From Gnetum montanum (Eukaryota; Streptophyta; Gnetopsida; Gnetales; Gnetaceae): DNA of 64,000 bases. The notes below the pieces were generated by a model, which made no database searches, was not told the DNA's origin, and saw only the letters and a list, made by a program, of their open reading frames with translations. Position numbers and translations under genes: made by a program. The DNA is taken from the NCBI GenBank assembly GCA_015680685.1, contig MNCI01027305.1, positions 82,760 through 146,759 on the forward strand, given 5' to 3'. Shown here piece after piece: positions 1-10,616 of this stretch; the stretch's first letter is position 1, and the number at the start of each line of letters is the position of its first letter.

Positions 1-310
1 AATGAGATATTAGCCTGGTGGTAAGACACTTGATTTAAATAATGAGATGCTAAAGTAGTGGTAAGACACTTGATTTGGAATTTCTAGATCATGGATTTGA
101 TTCTAGTAGATAATGCTAAGTTATATAAAGTTCTAATTAGACTTGGGATATACCTATGTTTGACTTATTTTGGGTTCCAACACTCTCTTGATTTAAAAGC
201 TCTAAGTCATGAGTTTGATTTTGGTGGGCAATGATAAGTTATAAAGTTTTAATTAGACTATATGTCATGAAGTTTACCTATATTACAATTATTTTGGAAT
301 TTCAACACCA
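1..310 (+). repeat. tRNA-derived SINE-like repeat, tandem units
   Basis: Two successive A-box-like motifs (TAGCCTGGTGGTAAG at 11-25 and TAAAGTAGTGGTAAG at 51-65) are followed by a B-box-like GGATTTGATTCT at 93-104. The second A box and the B box are about 30 bases apart, as in a tRNA. A third unit near 190-300 keeps only a B-box-like part (GAGTTTGATTTT). Each unit ends in a similar tail (TAAGTT..AAAGTT(C/T)TAATTAGACT) and a stretch before CAACAC. Related copies occur at 1511-1560 and 51676-51830. I infer a tRNA-derived SINE or SINE-like family. It is too diverged to be a functional tRNA. Confidence 0.5.
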
Positions 311-432
311 TCCAATACTATGAATCTTTTATTTTATTAATTTTTTATTTCTTTTACTTTTGGATTATTCTTTTATTATGTCAATAACCCTTGCTTCTCA
401 AAGATGGATAGACTAGAAGAATGCTAGTGATC
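311..432. other. AT-rich DNA, nothing recognised
   Basis: Short AT-rich stretch between the SINE-like units and the solo LTR. I see no ORF or repeat in it. Confidence 0.5.
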
Positions 433-437
433 AATTA

Positions 438-1483
438 TGATGAGACGCGATTCGCATGAGCCACGATATCGCATCCCATGTGATATCACGTACGCGATAT
501 TGCGTTGTCTCTTGCGATGTTGCGTATGCGATATCGCGGTCTATCACCAAATCTATAAATAAGAGGTGGCACTCCCCTTATTTCCCATCCTGGTCTAGAA
601 GTAGTGAAGCTTTGGCAGTTTGATCACTCCAGAGATAGATTAATTTCCCATGTACCCGCAGTAGGAGTCCTAGAGTGAACGGATATTTATTCAAGCAACA
701 TTGTACCTGAACATAAAGTTGTGTACGAAAATAAAGACGAACTTGATTGGATAAACCTTGCAGTGCATGGAATAGGATTTAATTTTAATTTCTATTTATT
801 GCTTTCCTAGAATGCGGTACGAGTACGACTTGATTACGAGCATCTAAGGATGTGTACGGTTAGTCAAAGAATCGGCTGCTCGTCCCATGCGGTATGAGTA
901 CGACTTGATTATGAGCATATAGTGTGACTACTTGGTAACCTAGTGGCATATTCCAGGATCTACGCTTGGTAATCCTAGTGGTAGTTGAACACCCCGATGT
1001 GTATGGTTATTTAAGGAATCGGCTGCTCATCGCACTTAGGCTAGATAGGTTCTCTCAACCCTTTCCTCCTAGTTAAGTATCTCAGTATGACCACTTCGAG
1101 CATGTGCGTTACGTGTGGTGATCCCAGTAACGATTAGCATTTGGTAGCCACAATTGCATCGATTCAGGGTGTGTATGGTAAGTGGGAACGGATGCTGACG
1201 CTAGTTAATTTAGACTTAGTCATTAGTTAGAGTTAGTTAGTTTCTCAACCCTTCACTCGTTAGCATAGAAGACATAAAACCAGAAAAGACTATAAAAATC
1301 ATATACCTCAGACTTACTTAATCATACATCGTGACAACTACAAGTAAGTCTGGGAAGACAACAAATGATTAACCCCAAGTTTTCCATGGGGTACATAGGC
1401 ATTTAGTCTGCGGAGTTCGATCGGATCACATGTGCTACACTCGTTTCGTATGGTTGAGTGTAGGGGTACCTCGCCACTCATCA
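438..1483 (+). mobile_element. Solo LTR (Ty3/gypsy, GATATC-type U3)
   Basis: The LTR starts TGATGAG and ends CTCATCA, a 7-bp inverted terminal repeat, and is 1046 bp long. It has the family landmarks in order: a cluster of GATATC-type palindromes (465-535), a TATA box (554-561), an AATAAA signal (730-735), repeated TTGGTAA(C/T)CC(C/T)AGT motifs (about 930-1150), and the terminal GGGGTACCTCGCCACTCATCA-like end. No internal sequence follows, and perfect AATTA duplications flank it. This is the product expected from recombination between the two LTRs of a complete element. Confidence 0.9.
465..561 (+). promoter_or_regulatory. U3 palindrome cluster and TATA box of solo LTR
   Basis: GATATC occurs at 465-470, 482-487 and 530-535, with GATATT and GCGATG variants between, several inside longer dyads such as GTGATATCAC. 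TATAAATA follows at 554-561. Both D LTRs and both B LTRs have the same arrangement. Promoter function is inferred from position and the TATA box. Confidence 0.6.
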
Positions 1484-1510
1484 AATTACTAATATTTTAT
1501 TTATGTTTAA

Positions 1511-1560
1511 ACATTGAGATATTAGCCTAGTAGTAAGACTCTTGATTTTAGAAAACTCAA
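1511..1560 (+). repeat. SINE-like fragment (A-box part)
   Basis: TAGCCTAGTAGTAAG at 1523-1537, within GAGATATTAGCCTAGTAG, matches the start of the repeat at position 1. Only the A-box part is recognisable. Confidence 0.4.
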
Positions 1561-1949
1561 TTAAACTACTAGCTATAATTTGTCATTTGTGGGGACTTTA
1601 TGCAAGAATAAGACATTTTAAGAATATATGATGCTCATCTTTAATTACTCTTTAACTGCATAAGCAGTAGGTTCTCTCTTCTCTTGGAATCTGGACCCAT
1701 CTTCCTATTTTAATTCTAAACTAATTAGAGTCCAATCTTGACTGATTTGACATAATAGGTGATAGGATATAAGAGCAGATAAATGAGCTACTTTTTTGTT
1801 GATGTCTCCTCTAATGCTATCTAGGTAGAATTGTTTCTTTTCTATTGGACTACTTTAGATGTGCAAAAGTTCCTTGTTTCTTATACTCTTATGAAGTTGT
1901 CTTATATTGCAATGTAGAATATCCATCTCAATGTTTCATTTTTTTAAGC
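1561..1949. other. AT-rich DNA, possible LINE 3' end
   Basis: No clear ORF. It lies directly 3' (minus strand) of the LINE reverse transcriptase and may be its 3' part, but I see no motif that proves this. Confidence 0.3.
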
Positions 1950-3387
1950 TAAATCATTTCTTTGTAAAAGCATACTTTTTGTTATGTTGCAAGTAAAAAT
2001 TTCTTTGAAAATTTAGTTATTATGCTACAAGAGGGACTATGAACATATACTACAAATTAACAAAGAGCTTCTATCTCTAAATGCAACATATCTATTTCAA
2101 GAAGCAAAAAATCATATTATACCTACTTTTTAACCTAAAATTCTTCTACCAAAAAATGCTTTTTCATTTCTTCTATTTTCTTCCAATATTTGCAAGCAAG
2201 TCCAAGATCCCACACTACACACCCATATAAAAGCCTTGGTTGCACAATAGAACAAAATAACTTTTTTATTTATTAGACTAAGATATTTTCCTTCTAATAT
2301 TTTCATTTTAAATTAAATAAGGCACTTAATCTATTTGGAATCCTCTATTTAATGTACATCTTCCAACATAATTTTGAGAAAGATCTAGACTAAGATATCT
2401 ATAACTTGGTATCATATTTACTGCAACCTTTTCAATAGTGAAAGAATAATCATTATTCCTAATGCCACATACCATAATCTTTGTTTTTTACACATTAACT
2501 TTCATTTCTAAACATTGGAAAACTCCATCCAAAATAGTAAGCATTTATTGTAGGCCTTCCTTAGAGTTGAAGATGAGAGCTACATTATTAGCATATAGTA
2601 AAAAGTTGATAAAGTGATCATTAATTTTAATAGAGTATCTATGTAATATTTTCTTCATCCACTTCTCAAGTTCATCACTAAAAATACCAAAAAGATTAGC
2701 TAAAAGAGAACAACCTTGTTTCACCCCCAATATCACTATGTGATAAAACATTTTTATGGGGGTGGTGATCTATGAGCTGTATAAATACCTCTTTGGAAAA
2801 GACTTTGAATAGAAGCTAGAAAATATAGTGGAGTACCTATGACTTGTAATCACTTCTACAACTTACTCCAAATAACTAAATTATATGCTTTAGAGAAATC
2901 CATAAAGAAAACAAAATTTCTTTTATTTTTTCCTTTCGCATAATTAATAAGAAATTTTAATGTAATGAGGTGATTAATAGTAGAATGGTAACATCTAAAC
3001 CTAACTTATGAAACTACTCGCAAATTATTTTCTTCTATATATTTCTTAATCTTCATCTTAAGGATATGTTCCAGAACCTTAGTAAAAATATTACTAATTA
3101 AAATTAGCCTATAATTATTTGAATTAGATTTATCTATTTTTTAAGAGTAAAATAGATTTGTTAGTGCATATTTCTTTATCTATATTAATTTGGAAAGCAT
3201 GGTTTAGATATTTTCAAATATTTACCATACCAAAGATCCTTCCCAAGTCAGCAATTCTTCATAAATTCCTATTGCATCAAGCACTTTACCTGAGGCTAGT
3301 CTTTTAATGCCTTGCATAGCATCCTCAAAAGACATGAAAAGGTTTTCTTTGTCCTACTGATATCCAAGTAGCTCATACCATTCTTAA
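1950..3387 (-). pseudogene. Non-LTR (LINE) reverse transcriptase fragment
   Basis: Read on the minus strand this is a decayed LINE reverse transcriptase. Near 3240-3340 is the start of the RT domain (ASGKVLDAIGIYEELL). Near 2890-2930 is motif A (MDFSKAYNLV). At 2660-2740 is motif B (GVKQGCSLLANLFGIF, then DELEKW). At 2565-2600 is motif C (LLYANNVALI), in which the catalytic YADD has become YANN. At 2460-2500 KIMVCGIRN-like residues match the thumb. Several stops and frameshifts are present. The 5' side is cut at 3387 by LTR element B. The endonuclease at 50339-50902 on the same strand is probably the other half of this LINE. It is inactive. Confidence 0.8.
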
Positions 3388-4250
3388 TGATGAGTCGTGA
3401 TATTGAACCCCTGATATCAGATCCCTGATATTAGACCCTTGATAATGGATATGTGATATTGAAGATGCCAAAGCGATATCAGACATGTGATATCGAAACT
3501 TATTTTGTCACCTATAAATAAAAGATGAGGGCACTTGATTTCATAGTTAGTTTCTTAGTCCCTTAGTCGAACTCTTGTAGTTTTCCCTTTCCAGAGTTAG
3601 AATTATTTTTGAGTGTTCGTAGTAGAAGTCATAAAGTGAACGGATCTTTATTTGAGCATTGTGTACTTGAGCACACCTTGTGTCTGGAAATAAAGACGAC
3701 CTTTGTGATAAACCTTGCAACATTCAAAATAGCTTAATTATTTTATTTAAATGTTATTTACTGTTACTCACTACTCTCATTAGTTAATTAATTTTATTTT
3801 ATTGAATTGTTAATTATTAACGAATTAGCACACTCAGTATGACCACTTCAAGCATACATGGAACACTTGGTAACCCAGTAACGACTAGCGTTTGGTAATC
3901 CTAGTAGTGTTACATTGGTTCAAGATGTGTCTAACAAGTGGGAACAGATGCTGGTGTTAGGACTAGTTAGAGCATAGTTGATTAGTGAAATTAAATTAGG
4001 TAACTCAATTATTTTATTTCTCCATTTCAAGCACTAGGAACATAAAACACAAAAAATATAAAAATCATATACCTTAAGTTTACTTAACCATACAATTGTG
4101 CCTTACAAGTAAGCTTGGGAAGATAACGATTGCATAACCCATCCTTGTTCTGTGTAAGCGCATAAGCACTTAATCCTTGGAGTTTGATTGGATCATGCGT
4201 AAACACTCGTATTTGTATGATTGGGCATAGGGGTACCTCGCTGCTCATCA
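3388..4250 (+). repeat. Element B left LTR
   Basis: 863 bp, TGATGAG...CTCATCA. GATATC-type motifs lie at about 3400-3500, a TATA box TATAAATA at 3513-3520 and AATAAA at 3689-3694. TTGGTAA(C/T)CC(C/T)AGTA direct repeats lie at about 3870-3905. It is closely similar to 12516-13362. Confidence 0.9.
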
Positions 4251-4251
4251 T

Positions 4252-4268
4252 TGGCATTATTGCTGGGG
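4252..4268 (+). other. Primer-binding site, tRNA-Asp type (decayed)
   Basis: TGGCATTATTGCTGGGG lies one base after the LTR. It matches the complement of the plant tRNA-Asp 3' end at 12 of 17 positions. All five differences are C-to-T or G-to-A, four of them in a run that was CpG-rich in the presumed original. Confidence 0.75.
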
Positions 4269-4386
4269 ATTTTGTTGTTTGTGCGATGATTAGAACTTAG
4301 GAAATATTTCCATCGTTGGAACAAACCCATAGGTTTAGTTATCCTACAATCATTGAAAAAGAGTATTACACACTGAATAATCAATC

Positions 4387-6790
4387 ATGTCTCCTTCTTC
4401 TTATGAGAGTGCTTCACCGACTAGGTTCGACACAATGAACAATAGGAGGCATAGTACACATGATGATCTACCAGTGCCCCAACATTTTTACATGGTATAT
4501 GCTCATCTTGATAAGTATATACCAAAGTTTACCTTTATCCTCCACCAGGATGAACAACTGCATTGGTGTGACTTAGAAGGTAACATAGTGTTACCTCTTG
4601 ATCGCTCAGTCCTAAGCATGCTTCTTTGTGCTCTCACACAAATTGGTATGCAACACTTACAGGTAGAGTATGTTGTGCATGAACATGAATCAAGAGAGTA
4701 TTGACCCATAGAGGCACAACGCCAAAGGGACCTACAACAGGAGAGACATTACAAATCTATGAAGGGAAAGTTGTCTCATGATGTTTTGTATGTCCTAAGT
4801 GAAAATAAGGGTGGTGAACCTACCTCGGGAGGTTTTCCACAAAACGATGTTCCTCTTGTTCACTTTAGTCAAGGAGTTGTGTATTAGAATCTTCACTCAA
4901 ATATTCATAACCTAGGTTTTGATACCAATGGACACAAAGAGTCCAAAAAAGAAACACGAACACGTGACATTGACGAACATTCCGATCGTAACCACAACCG
5001 AGGCTGAGACCACCAAAGAGAAAGTGATAGACGTTATCACAGTGCTAATCCTTCTTCCTCTTCATCTTCATCATCTCCTTCCCCCTCTTCTTTGGGATCT
5101 GAATGCATATGCACAGGGAAAGACCATGAGAAAAATGGTAAGTGAAGGAGAGATCATAGATAAAATAGTTGAGAAAGGGGATGAGGGCATTCCAGAAAAA
5201 CACATCACAAAAGAAGGAAGAGTAGGGAACAACATAGGCATCATAGACGCCATAGACAATATGATCACAATGAACCCCTACTCACCACCCAAAGTATGTG
5301 AGACATAACAAAGGCCATTAGGATTCCAACAAGGCACTAGAAGGATAGTAGGATCAAAAGGCTAGACATGAGAAACATCCCACGATTTGAAGGGGGATAC
5401 AATGATGATCTTCAAAACCATGTACAAGCATTTCATGATGCATGTGCCTTCCAAAATATGGAAAAAAGTGGAAAAAAACTAAAGTTTTTTCCACAGATAT
5501 TGATCATGGAATCGGAAAGCTGGTACCAGTCCTTAGAACTAGAATCCATTCATCGATGGAGTACCATGTTAGAGTTATTCAATGATAAGTATCAAACATA
5601 ATCTAGAGTGTCCAACTTGCGTAGGAAAATCCAAGGATGGAAACAAGAAGGAGACAAACCCTTGGATGCTACCATGGATTGATATTATGCATTATCACAT
5701 CATTACCCTAGCCATGGTTACTCATGAAGGGAACAACTACGCCACCTCATGGATGGGCTTAGGTATGAAACATAAAGAACCCTTGGGACTTATGCCCAAT
5801 GAAGGCTATCTGAGCTCAGAGCCCATCAAATACAAAGATTGTTGGAGCAAGTTGCCAAGGAGGAAGGTGAGTTAAGGAAAAGAGAAACTATGGAGAAATA
5901 CAATAGAGATCCTTCCCTTCGAAAGAAAGAAGTTAGATTTTGTGAAGATGAAGAAGAGTAACCACTTGAAGAGATGATGAATAGGAAGAATTTTCCCATT
6001 CAAAAATTTGTATCATATGTATCAGCAAAGGTAGATCAAATGTGGAACTCCCTAGATGATAAATTTCAAACCATTCTAAAAATAGTCGAGGAGTCTAGAG
6101 AGCAAAGTAGTGATCAAAAGAGAAGGAAGAATAAAGAAGTTGAGTCTACACGTAACAAAGGTAAGGGAAAAGTTGCCATCATTAAAGAGGTTGTAGATTT
6201 GGACACAGAAAATGATGGTGGATGGGACATATGCCAATATGACCATCCTAAAGGATGTTTCTTGGTATTCTCACACTTGCAAGAGTCTGGAGTGTATGCA
6301 CTAAACCCATGATTAAACAAGCGGCAAGCACCTAGAAGGCTACCTTATCCTCAAGGTAACCCAAGGCAGTTCCACCAACCCTTGATGTATTATCTGAGTG
6401 GAGCTCCACCATAACCAAATGAATAGTATCAACAATGGCAACACTCACAATCATGGGGAATGCCATTACCACATCAACAATACCCTTACCGTCAACCTGA
6501 CCCATATGGGTACTATGTGCAACAGTTGATCTCTCCACGTAACTCCACTAGTCACATCACTTCTTAGCCTCACTACTAGACCCACGAGTGCTATCGAACC
6601 CCTTCTCCTAGGAGGGATGTTCCAAAAATGTACTATCCTTCTCATTCGATCGCACCTCTTCCACCATTAGCTCCATTACCACCTACTCCAACTATGCAGG
6701 CTGAGCTTCTTGCCCAGCTGCAGCAATGTAATGCTACAAGGGCTATCAATCCTCAACCTACAATTGATTTAGAAAATTGCACAAAGAAGA
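4387..6790 (+). pseudogene. gag: Element B gag, first copy (broken)
   Basis: The start at 4387 opens an N-terminal segment with HLDKYIPKFTFILHQDEQ, a block also seen in F and B2. Low-complexity charged sequence follows. The core gag domain begins about 5368 (IPRFEGGYNDDLQNHVQAFH, later ESWYQSLELESIHRWSTM) and continues in another frame to about 5870. Downstream are KVDQMWNSLDDKFQT and a Cys/His motif ICQYDHPKGC near 6225-6262, then a proline/tyrosine-rich tail. Several in-frame stops and frame changes break it. Gag would form the particle shell and bind element RNA. The C-terminal boundary with protease is approximate. Confidence 0.8.
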
Positions 6791-7470
6791 GACCCTTCTT
6801 TGGAACAAACAGTCCAACCAAGTCCTTACAGCCAAAAGTGACTAATTGTCCAATTGCCTCACCATCATTTGAATCTTTGGAGCTTTCTTTGAACCAAAAA
6901 TTGCATCCAATGCACATGATCATGTTGACTCATGCCATTACTGATTGGATTAAAGATAGCCATCTTCCTAGGAAATTCTCTGATCTTGGAAGTGCTCTTA
7001 TATATTTACAAATTTCTAGAAATGAGCCTTGCAAAGCTCTTTTGGATTTAGATTCTAGTGTTAACTTACTCTCTCAAGAAATGTACAAAGCCTAGAACCT
7101 GCCTCCACTAAAAAAGAGTAACATTTGTTTAGAGTTGGCTGACCAGTCCATCACTATCCCATTAGGACTAGTGGAGGACATTGTCATCACTATTTGTGAG
7201 TGGTCGTATCTAGTTGATTTTCTAGTGATTCAAATCAACAACTATAAGGGGGACTTCCCAATCATAATGGGAAGATCATGGCTAAGCACAATTGATGCAT
7301 GCGGAGGGATACATGATCTTTCCTAGAAATATCAAAAGAAAATATGTTTGAAAAGATCGAGAAGAAGAAAGTTCCATGCATCGCATATAGTGGTACAGGG
7401 TGTAACTGCATGTAAAAGTCCTAGTTTGTACAACGTTTAACATTGCTTGCATGCAACCAGTGTGCACAAA
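6791..7470 (+). pseudogene. pro: Element B aspartic protease region (broken)
   Basis: The catalytic site at about 7040 reads ALLDLDSSVNLLS, where the intact copy in E has ALLDSGSGVNLIS. The D-S/T-G triad is therefore altered. Downstream, IPLGLVEDIVITI and IIMGRSWLSTIDA (about 7260-7300) are the usual second half of a retropepsin with the (I/L)(I/L)GR.WL flap. A stop after MYKA splits the domain. The enzyme would process Gag-Pol. It is inactive here. Confidence 0.8.
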
Positions 7471-7689
7471 TAACTAACATACAAGGATGCCTGTATGCAG
7501 CAGTCACAAGATAGGAAGGCACCTAGTGGCTGATAGCTAATTGAGAGAGCAATTCAAATCTATGCAGGGAATCAACTGAGATCTTGACTTGCGCCTATAT
7601 TGATAGCATAGATACATTAGAGCAAGTCCATTGCCAACTTCCAAGTGTTGACATTGAAAATATCAACTAGGGGAAGTTGGAAATTCCTG

Positions 7690-8780
7690 ATGAGTTTAAG
7701 TGAGAGCCCCTCAAATTAAAATCGTTGCCCATCGGTATGGAATATACATTTCTCCAAAATGGCAAATTGGTAATCATTAACGCTAAGCTTGCTCCTCAAC
7801 AAAAAAAAAGACTACTAAAGATGGTAAATAAATGGTTGAAAGCCTTTGCTTGGTCATATCCCAAATTAACCAAAATAGATCGTAGGATATGCCAACATAG
7901 AATTTACACTAACCCCTCCATGAAGTCTCAATGACAATTGCAAAGGTGACTGAATCCAAAACTTAAGCAAGTGGTTAAAGAAGAAGTTGAACAAATTTTA
8001 AAAGCTGGGTTCATCTATCCCATTGCTGATAGTGAATGGGTTAGTCCATTAGTCATTGTGCCTAAAAAGGGAGGTAAATGGAGGGTGTGTATATACTTTA
8101 GGCTATTAAACATGGTAATGTTTAAAGACCATTTTCCATTACCATTTGTTGACCAAGTTTTAGATACCATTGCAGGGTATTGCTACTATAGTTTTTTGAA
8201 CAATCAAATTCAAATAGCACCAGAAGACTAAACCAAGACTACATTCACTAGTCCTTGGGGGACATTTGCATATAGGCAGATGCTGTTTAGCTTGTGCAAT
8301 GCCCCAGCAACATTTCAACGTCTGGTTCTAAGTATATTTTAGCAGCAAATAGGGAATGGTGTGGATGTCTTTATAGATGATTTCTCCACCTATCGAGCAC
8401 CCTTCGAACAAGCATTGGACTGATTAGAGTAAGTACTAAAATAATGTGTACAAACCAACTTAAGGCTCAATTAGCAAAAAATCCATTTAATGGTCCAAGA
8501 AGGCATTATGTTAGGGCATAATATTTCACAAATAGGGATAGAGGTAGATCTTGAAAAGATTAAAGTCATCCAAGGAATCACTTGTCAACCTGAAACTGTA
8601 AAAGATATTTGATCATTCCTTGGACATATTGGCTATTATAGACACTTCATCAAGAACTTTTCAGGGATTACAAAACCATTGGTAGAATTAATAAAGAAGG
8701 ACATACTCTTTGAATGGACCAAGGAATGTGAGCTAGCTTTCCAAACCTTGAAATAGAAGCTTGTAGAAATACCCATTCTA
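7690..8780 (+). pseudogene. Element B reverse transcriptase (broken)
   Basis: The RT begins with VVKEEVEQILKAGFIYPI and SEWVSPLVIVPKKGGKWRVC at 7960-8090, continues through FVDQVLDTIAGY and TFTSPWGTFAYRQM, and reaches the catalytic motif VFIDDFS (FIDD codons at 8370-8381; FMDD in the other copies). IQGIT-like and FLGHIGYYRHFIKNF blocks follow to about 8660. Stops at 8230, 8341, 8422 and elsewhere lie where CAA, CAG or TGG would be expected. Both catalytic aspartates remain, but the reading frame is broken. Confidence 0.85.
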
Positions 8781-9270
8781 TAAGCTCCTGACTAGTCCAG
8801 ACGATTCCCCATAATGACTGACACATTCAACTTTGCTTTAGGAGCCATACTTACATAGTTAGGTGACCAAAAATGACCCTATTACATTCACTGTGCAAGT
8901 TGGAGTATTGCTGGTGCATAGCTCAATTACACTACAATAGAAAAAGAATTAATGGCTATGGTGTTTGCATTAGAAAAATTTAGGCTTTATGTATTTGGCT
9001 ATAAAATATTTGTACACATAGATCATAGTGCAATATGGTTCCTAATGAATAAACCAATGGTGAGCCCTCACATCATACAATGGCTCGTGATCTTACAAGA
9101 GTTTGATCTTACGATGATCGATCGTAAAGGCACCGAGAATGTTGTGGCTGATCACTTATCTTGGTTACGATGGGACAACAAAGAGGATGAATATCCAATT
9201 TATGACCACTTCCTTGATGAAATCCTCTTTGCAGGTGTAATAAACAATCAATTAACCACAGAGACAAACT
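8781..9270 (+). pseudogene. Element B RNase H (broken)
   Basis: This has the LTR-retrotransposon RNase H pattern: TDTFNFALGAILT near 8820, NYTTIEKELMAMVFALEKFR at 8930-8980, HIDHSAIWFLMNKPMVS near 9020-9060, then ILQEFDLTMIDRKGTENVVADHL at 9090-9160. The last block is typical of Athila-like elements. A few stops precede 8952. The last 320 bases form one open frame. Confidence 0.85.
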
Positions 9271-9319
9271 AGTATAGTGACATTCTTACCTATCTTCTCA
9301 CATAAGAAACACCACAAAA

Positions 9320-10591
9320 GATAGACGTTAAAAAGAAACAATAGTTTCTTCATCAAGCCAAATATTTCATGGAAATCAATGGACACGTTTATAAGGTATG
9401 TTCTGATGTCTTGGTCCAATGGTGTGTTCCTGATGGAGATTAATTGCAAGTTCTCCAAGACACTCATGAGGGCCCTTGTGGGGGTCATTACGCTAGGAGA
9501 TGAATAGCCATTAAAATCTTGCTTGCAGGATATTATTGGCCTACATTGTTCCAAGATGCTCATCATTTCATCCAATCTTGTAAGCACTGCCAACATGATG
9601 GGGGAATGAATGCTAGAATGGAGGGTTCACAACAATGGATTCAACCTTTAGAAATGTTTGACATATGGGAAATTGATTTTATGAGGCCTATCATACCAAT
9701 GTCCAATGGAAAAGCCTACATTGTTGTTGCTGTTGACTATTTTACAAAGTGGGCAGAAGCAGCCACTGTTACTGGCTGTACATCATCTACTACTACATGA
9801 TTTGTTCAACAACAAATCATGAACAGGTTCAACATGCCTCGTGCACTTATTTCCAATAATGGTACACATTTTATAGGTGCGACCTTTCAAAAATTAATGC
9901 AATGCTTAGGATTTGAGCAGAAGCTGACTACATCATATCATCCTCAAGCGAATGGTCAAGCTGAAGTCACCAATAGGGAGATCACAAAAATATTGACACA
10001 AACCATTAGCAATATAGGCGAGACTGGAGCACCAAATTGAACAATACTCTTTGGGCATACTGCTCCACATGGAAACTTCCTAGAGGCTATTCTCCCTAGG
10101 AGTTAGTGTATGGTAAACTTCCAACACTCCTTATCCAAGTTGAGCTTTGTACAGTATCTACAACATGTCACATCAACCTTGACCTTAGTCTAGCATAGAA
10201 AGAATAATTAATGGACCTTAACTTGCTAGATGAAAATTGATTAGCTGCTCTATCATCCAACCAATTGCACAAGGCCTTCAACAAGCAACATCATGACCTA
10301 AGAATTAGGAAAGTTAGATACCAACTAGGAGATAAGGTTCTTTATTGGAATCTCACACATGTGCCACAACGAACTAAATTTCAAACATTGTGGGAAGGAC
10401 CTTATATCATTCATAAAAATTTTCCTTCAGGGGTCATGATGATCTATAAACCTGAAAGCTTGGATAGGAAATTATTAGTCAACATCCAGCAAACCAAACC
10501 TTTTCATGAGCCTACAACGGCCAATACTAACACTACCTTTATTAATGGACAACCTTGCTCATTATTTCGAATCTCCTCCTTCCAACTCAGT
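9320..10591 (+). pseudogene. Element B integrase with GPY-type C-terminus (broken)
   Basis: The zinc-binding H-H-C-C region lies at about 9480-9600 (SCKHCQHDGG). The catalytic core starts FDIWEIDFM (first Asp, about 9665). The second acidic residue is lost: ISNNGTHF (about 9850) where C and E have DNGTHF. The Glu remains in ANGQAEVTNREI (about 9950). After a stop and frame change come GYSP-E-VYGKLPTL and the C-terminal DKVLYWNLTHVPQRTKFQT and LWEGPYIIHK (10340-10410), a GPY/F module that binds DNA. It is inactive because of the D-to-N change and the stops. Confidence 0.85.
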
Positions 10592-10608
10592 TGTGGGGGA
10601 GATGGCCA
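10592..10608 (+). promoter_or_regulatory. Conserved purine tract after integrase
   Basis: TGTGGGGGAGATGGCCA overlaps the end of the integrase frame. The same motif occurs at the same place in C (21018-21032), E (41059-41075) and F (58762-58778). It could prime an extra plus strand or mark the ancestral PPT. This is inferred from its purine run and conservation. Confidence 0.5.
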
Positions 10609-10616
10609 CTAATGCT

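Larger units (their letters stand above)
433..1488. repeat. Target-site duplication flanking the solo LTR
   Basis: AATTA at 433-437 is repeated exactly at 1484-1488, immediately outside the LTR ends. A 5-bp duplication is usual for Ty3/gypsy integrase. It shows that the LTR between them came from one insertion whose interior was later lost. Confidence 0.9.

Noticed and set aside
11-104. Functional tRNA gene
   Set aside because: Only A- and B-box-like motifs are present. I could not find a complete cloverleaf or acceptor stem.
463-540. GATATC clusters as a CRISPR array or satellite
   Set aside because: Units are short dyads at irregular spacing inside LTRs, with no repeat-spacer regularity and no long tandem array.
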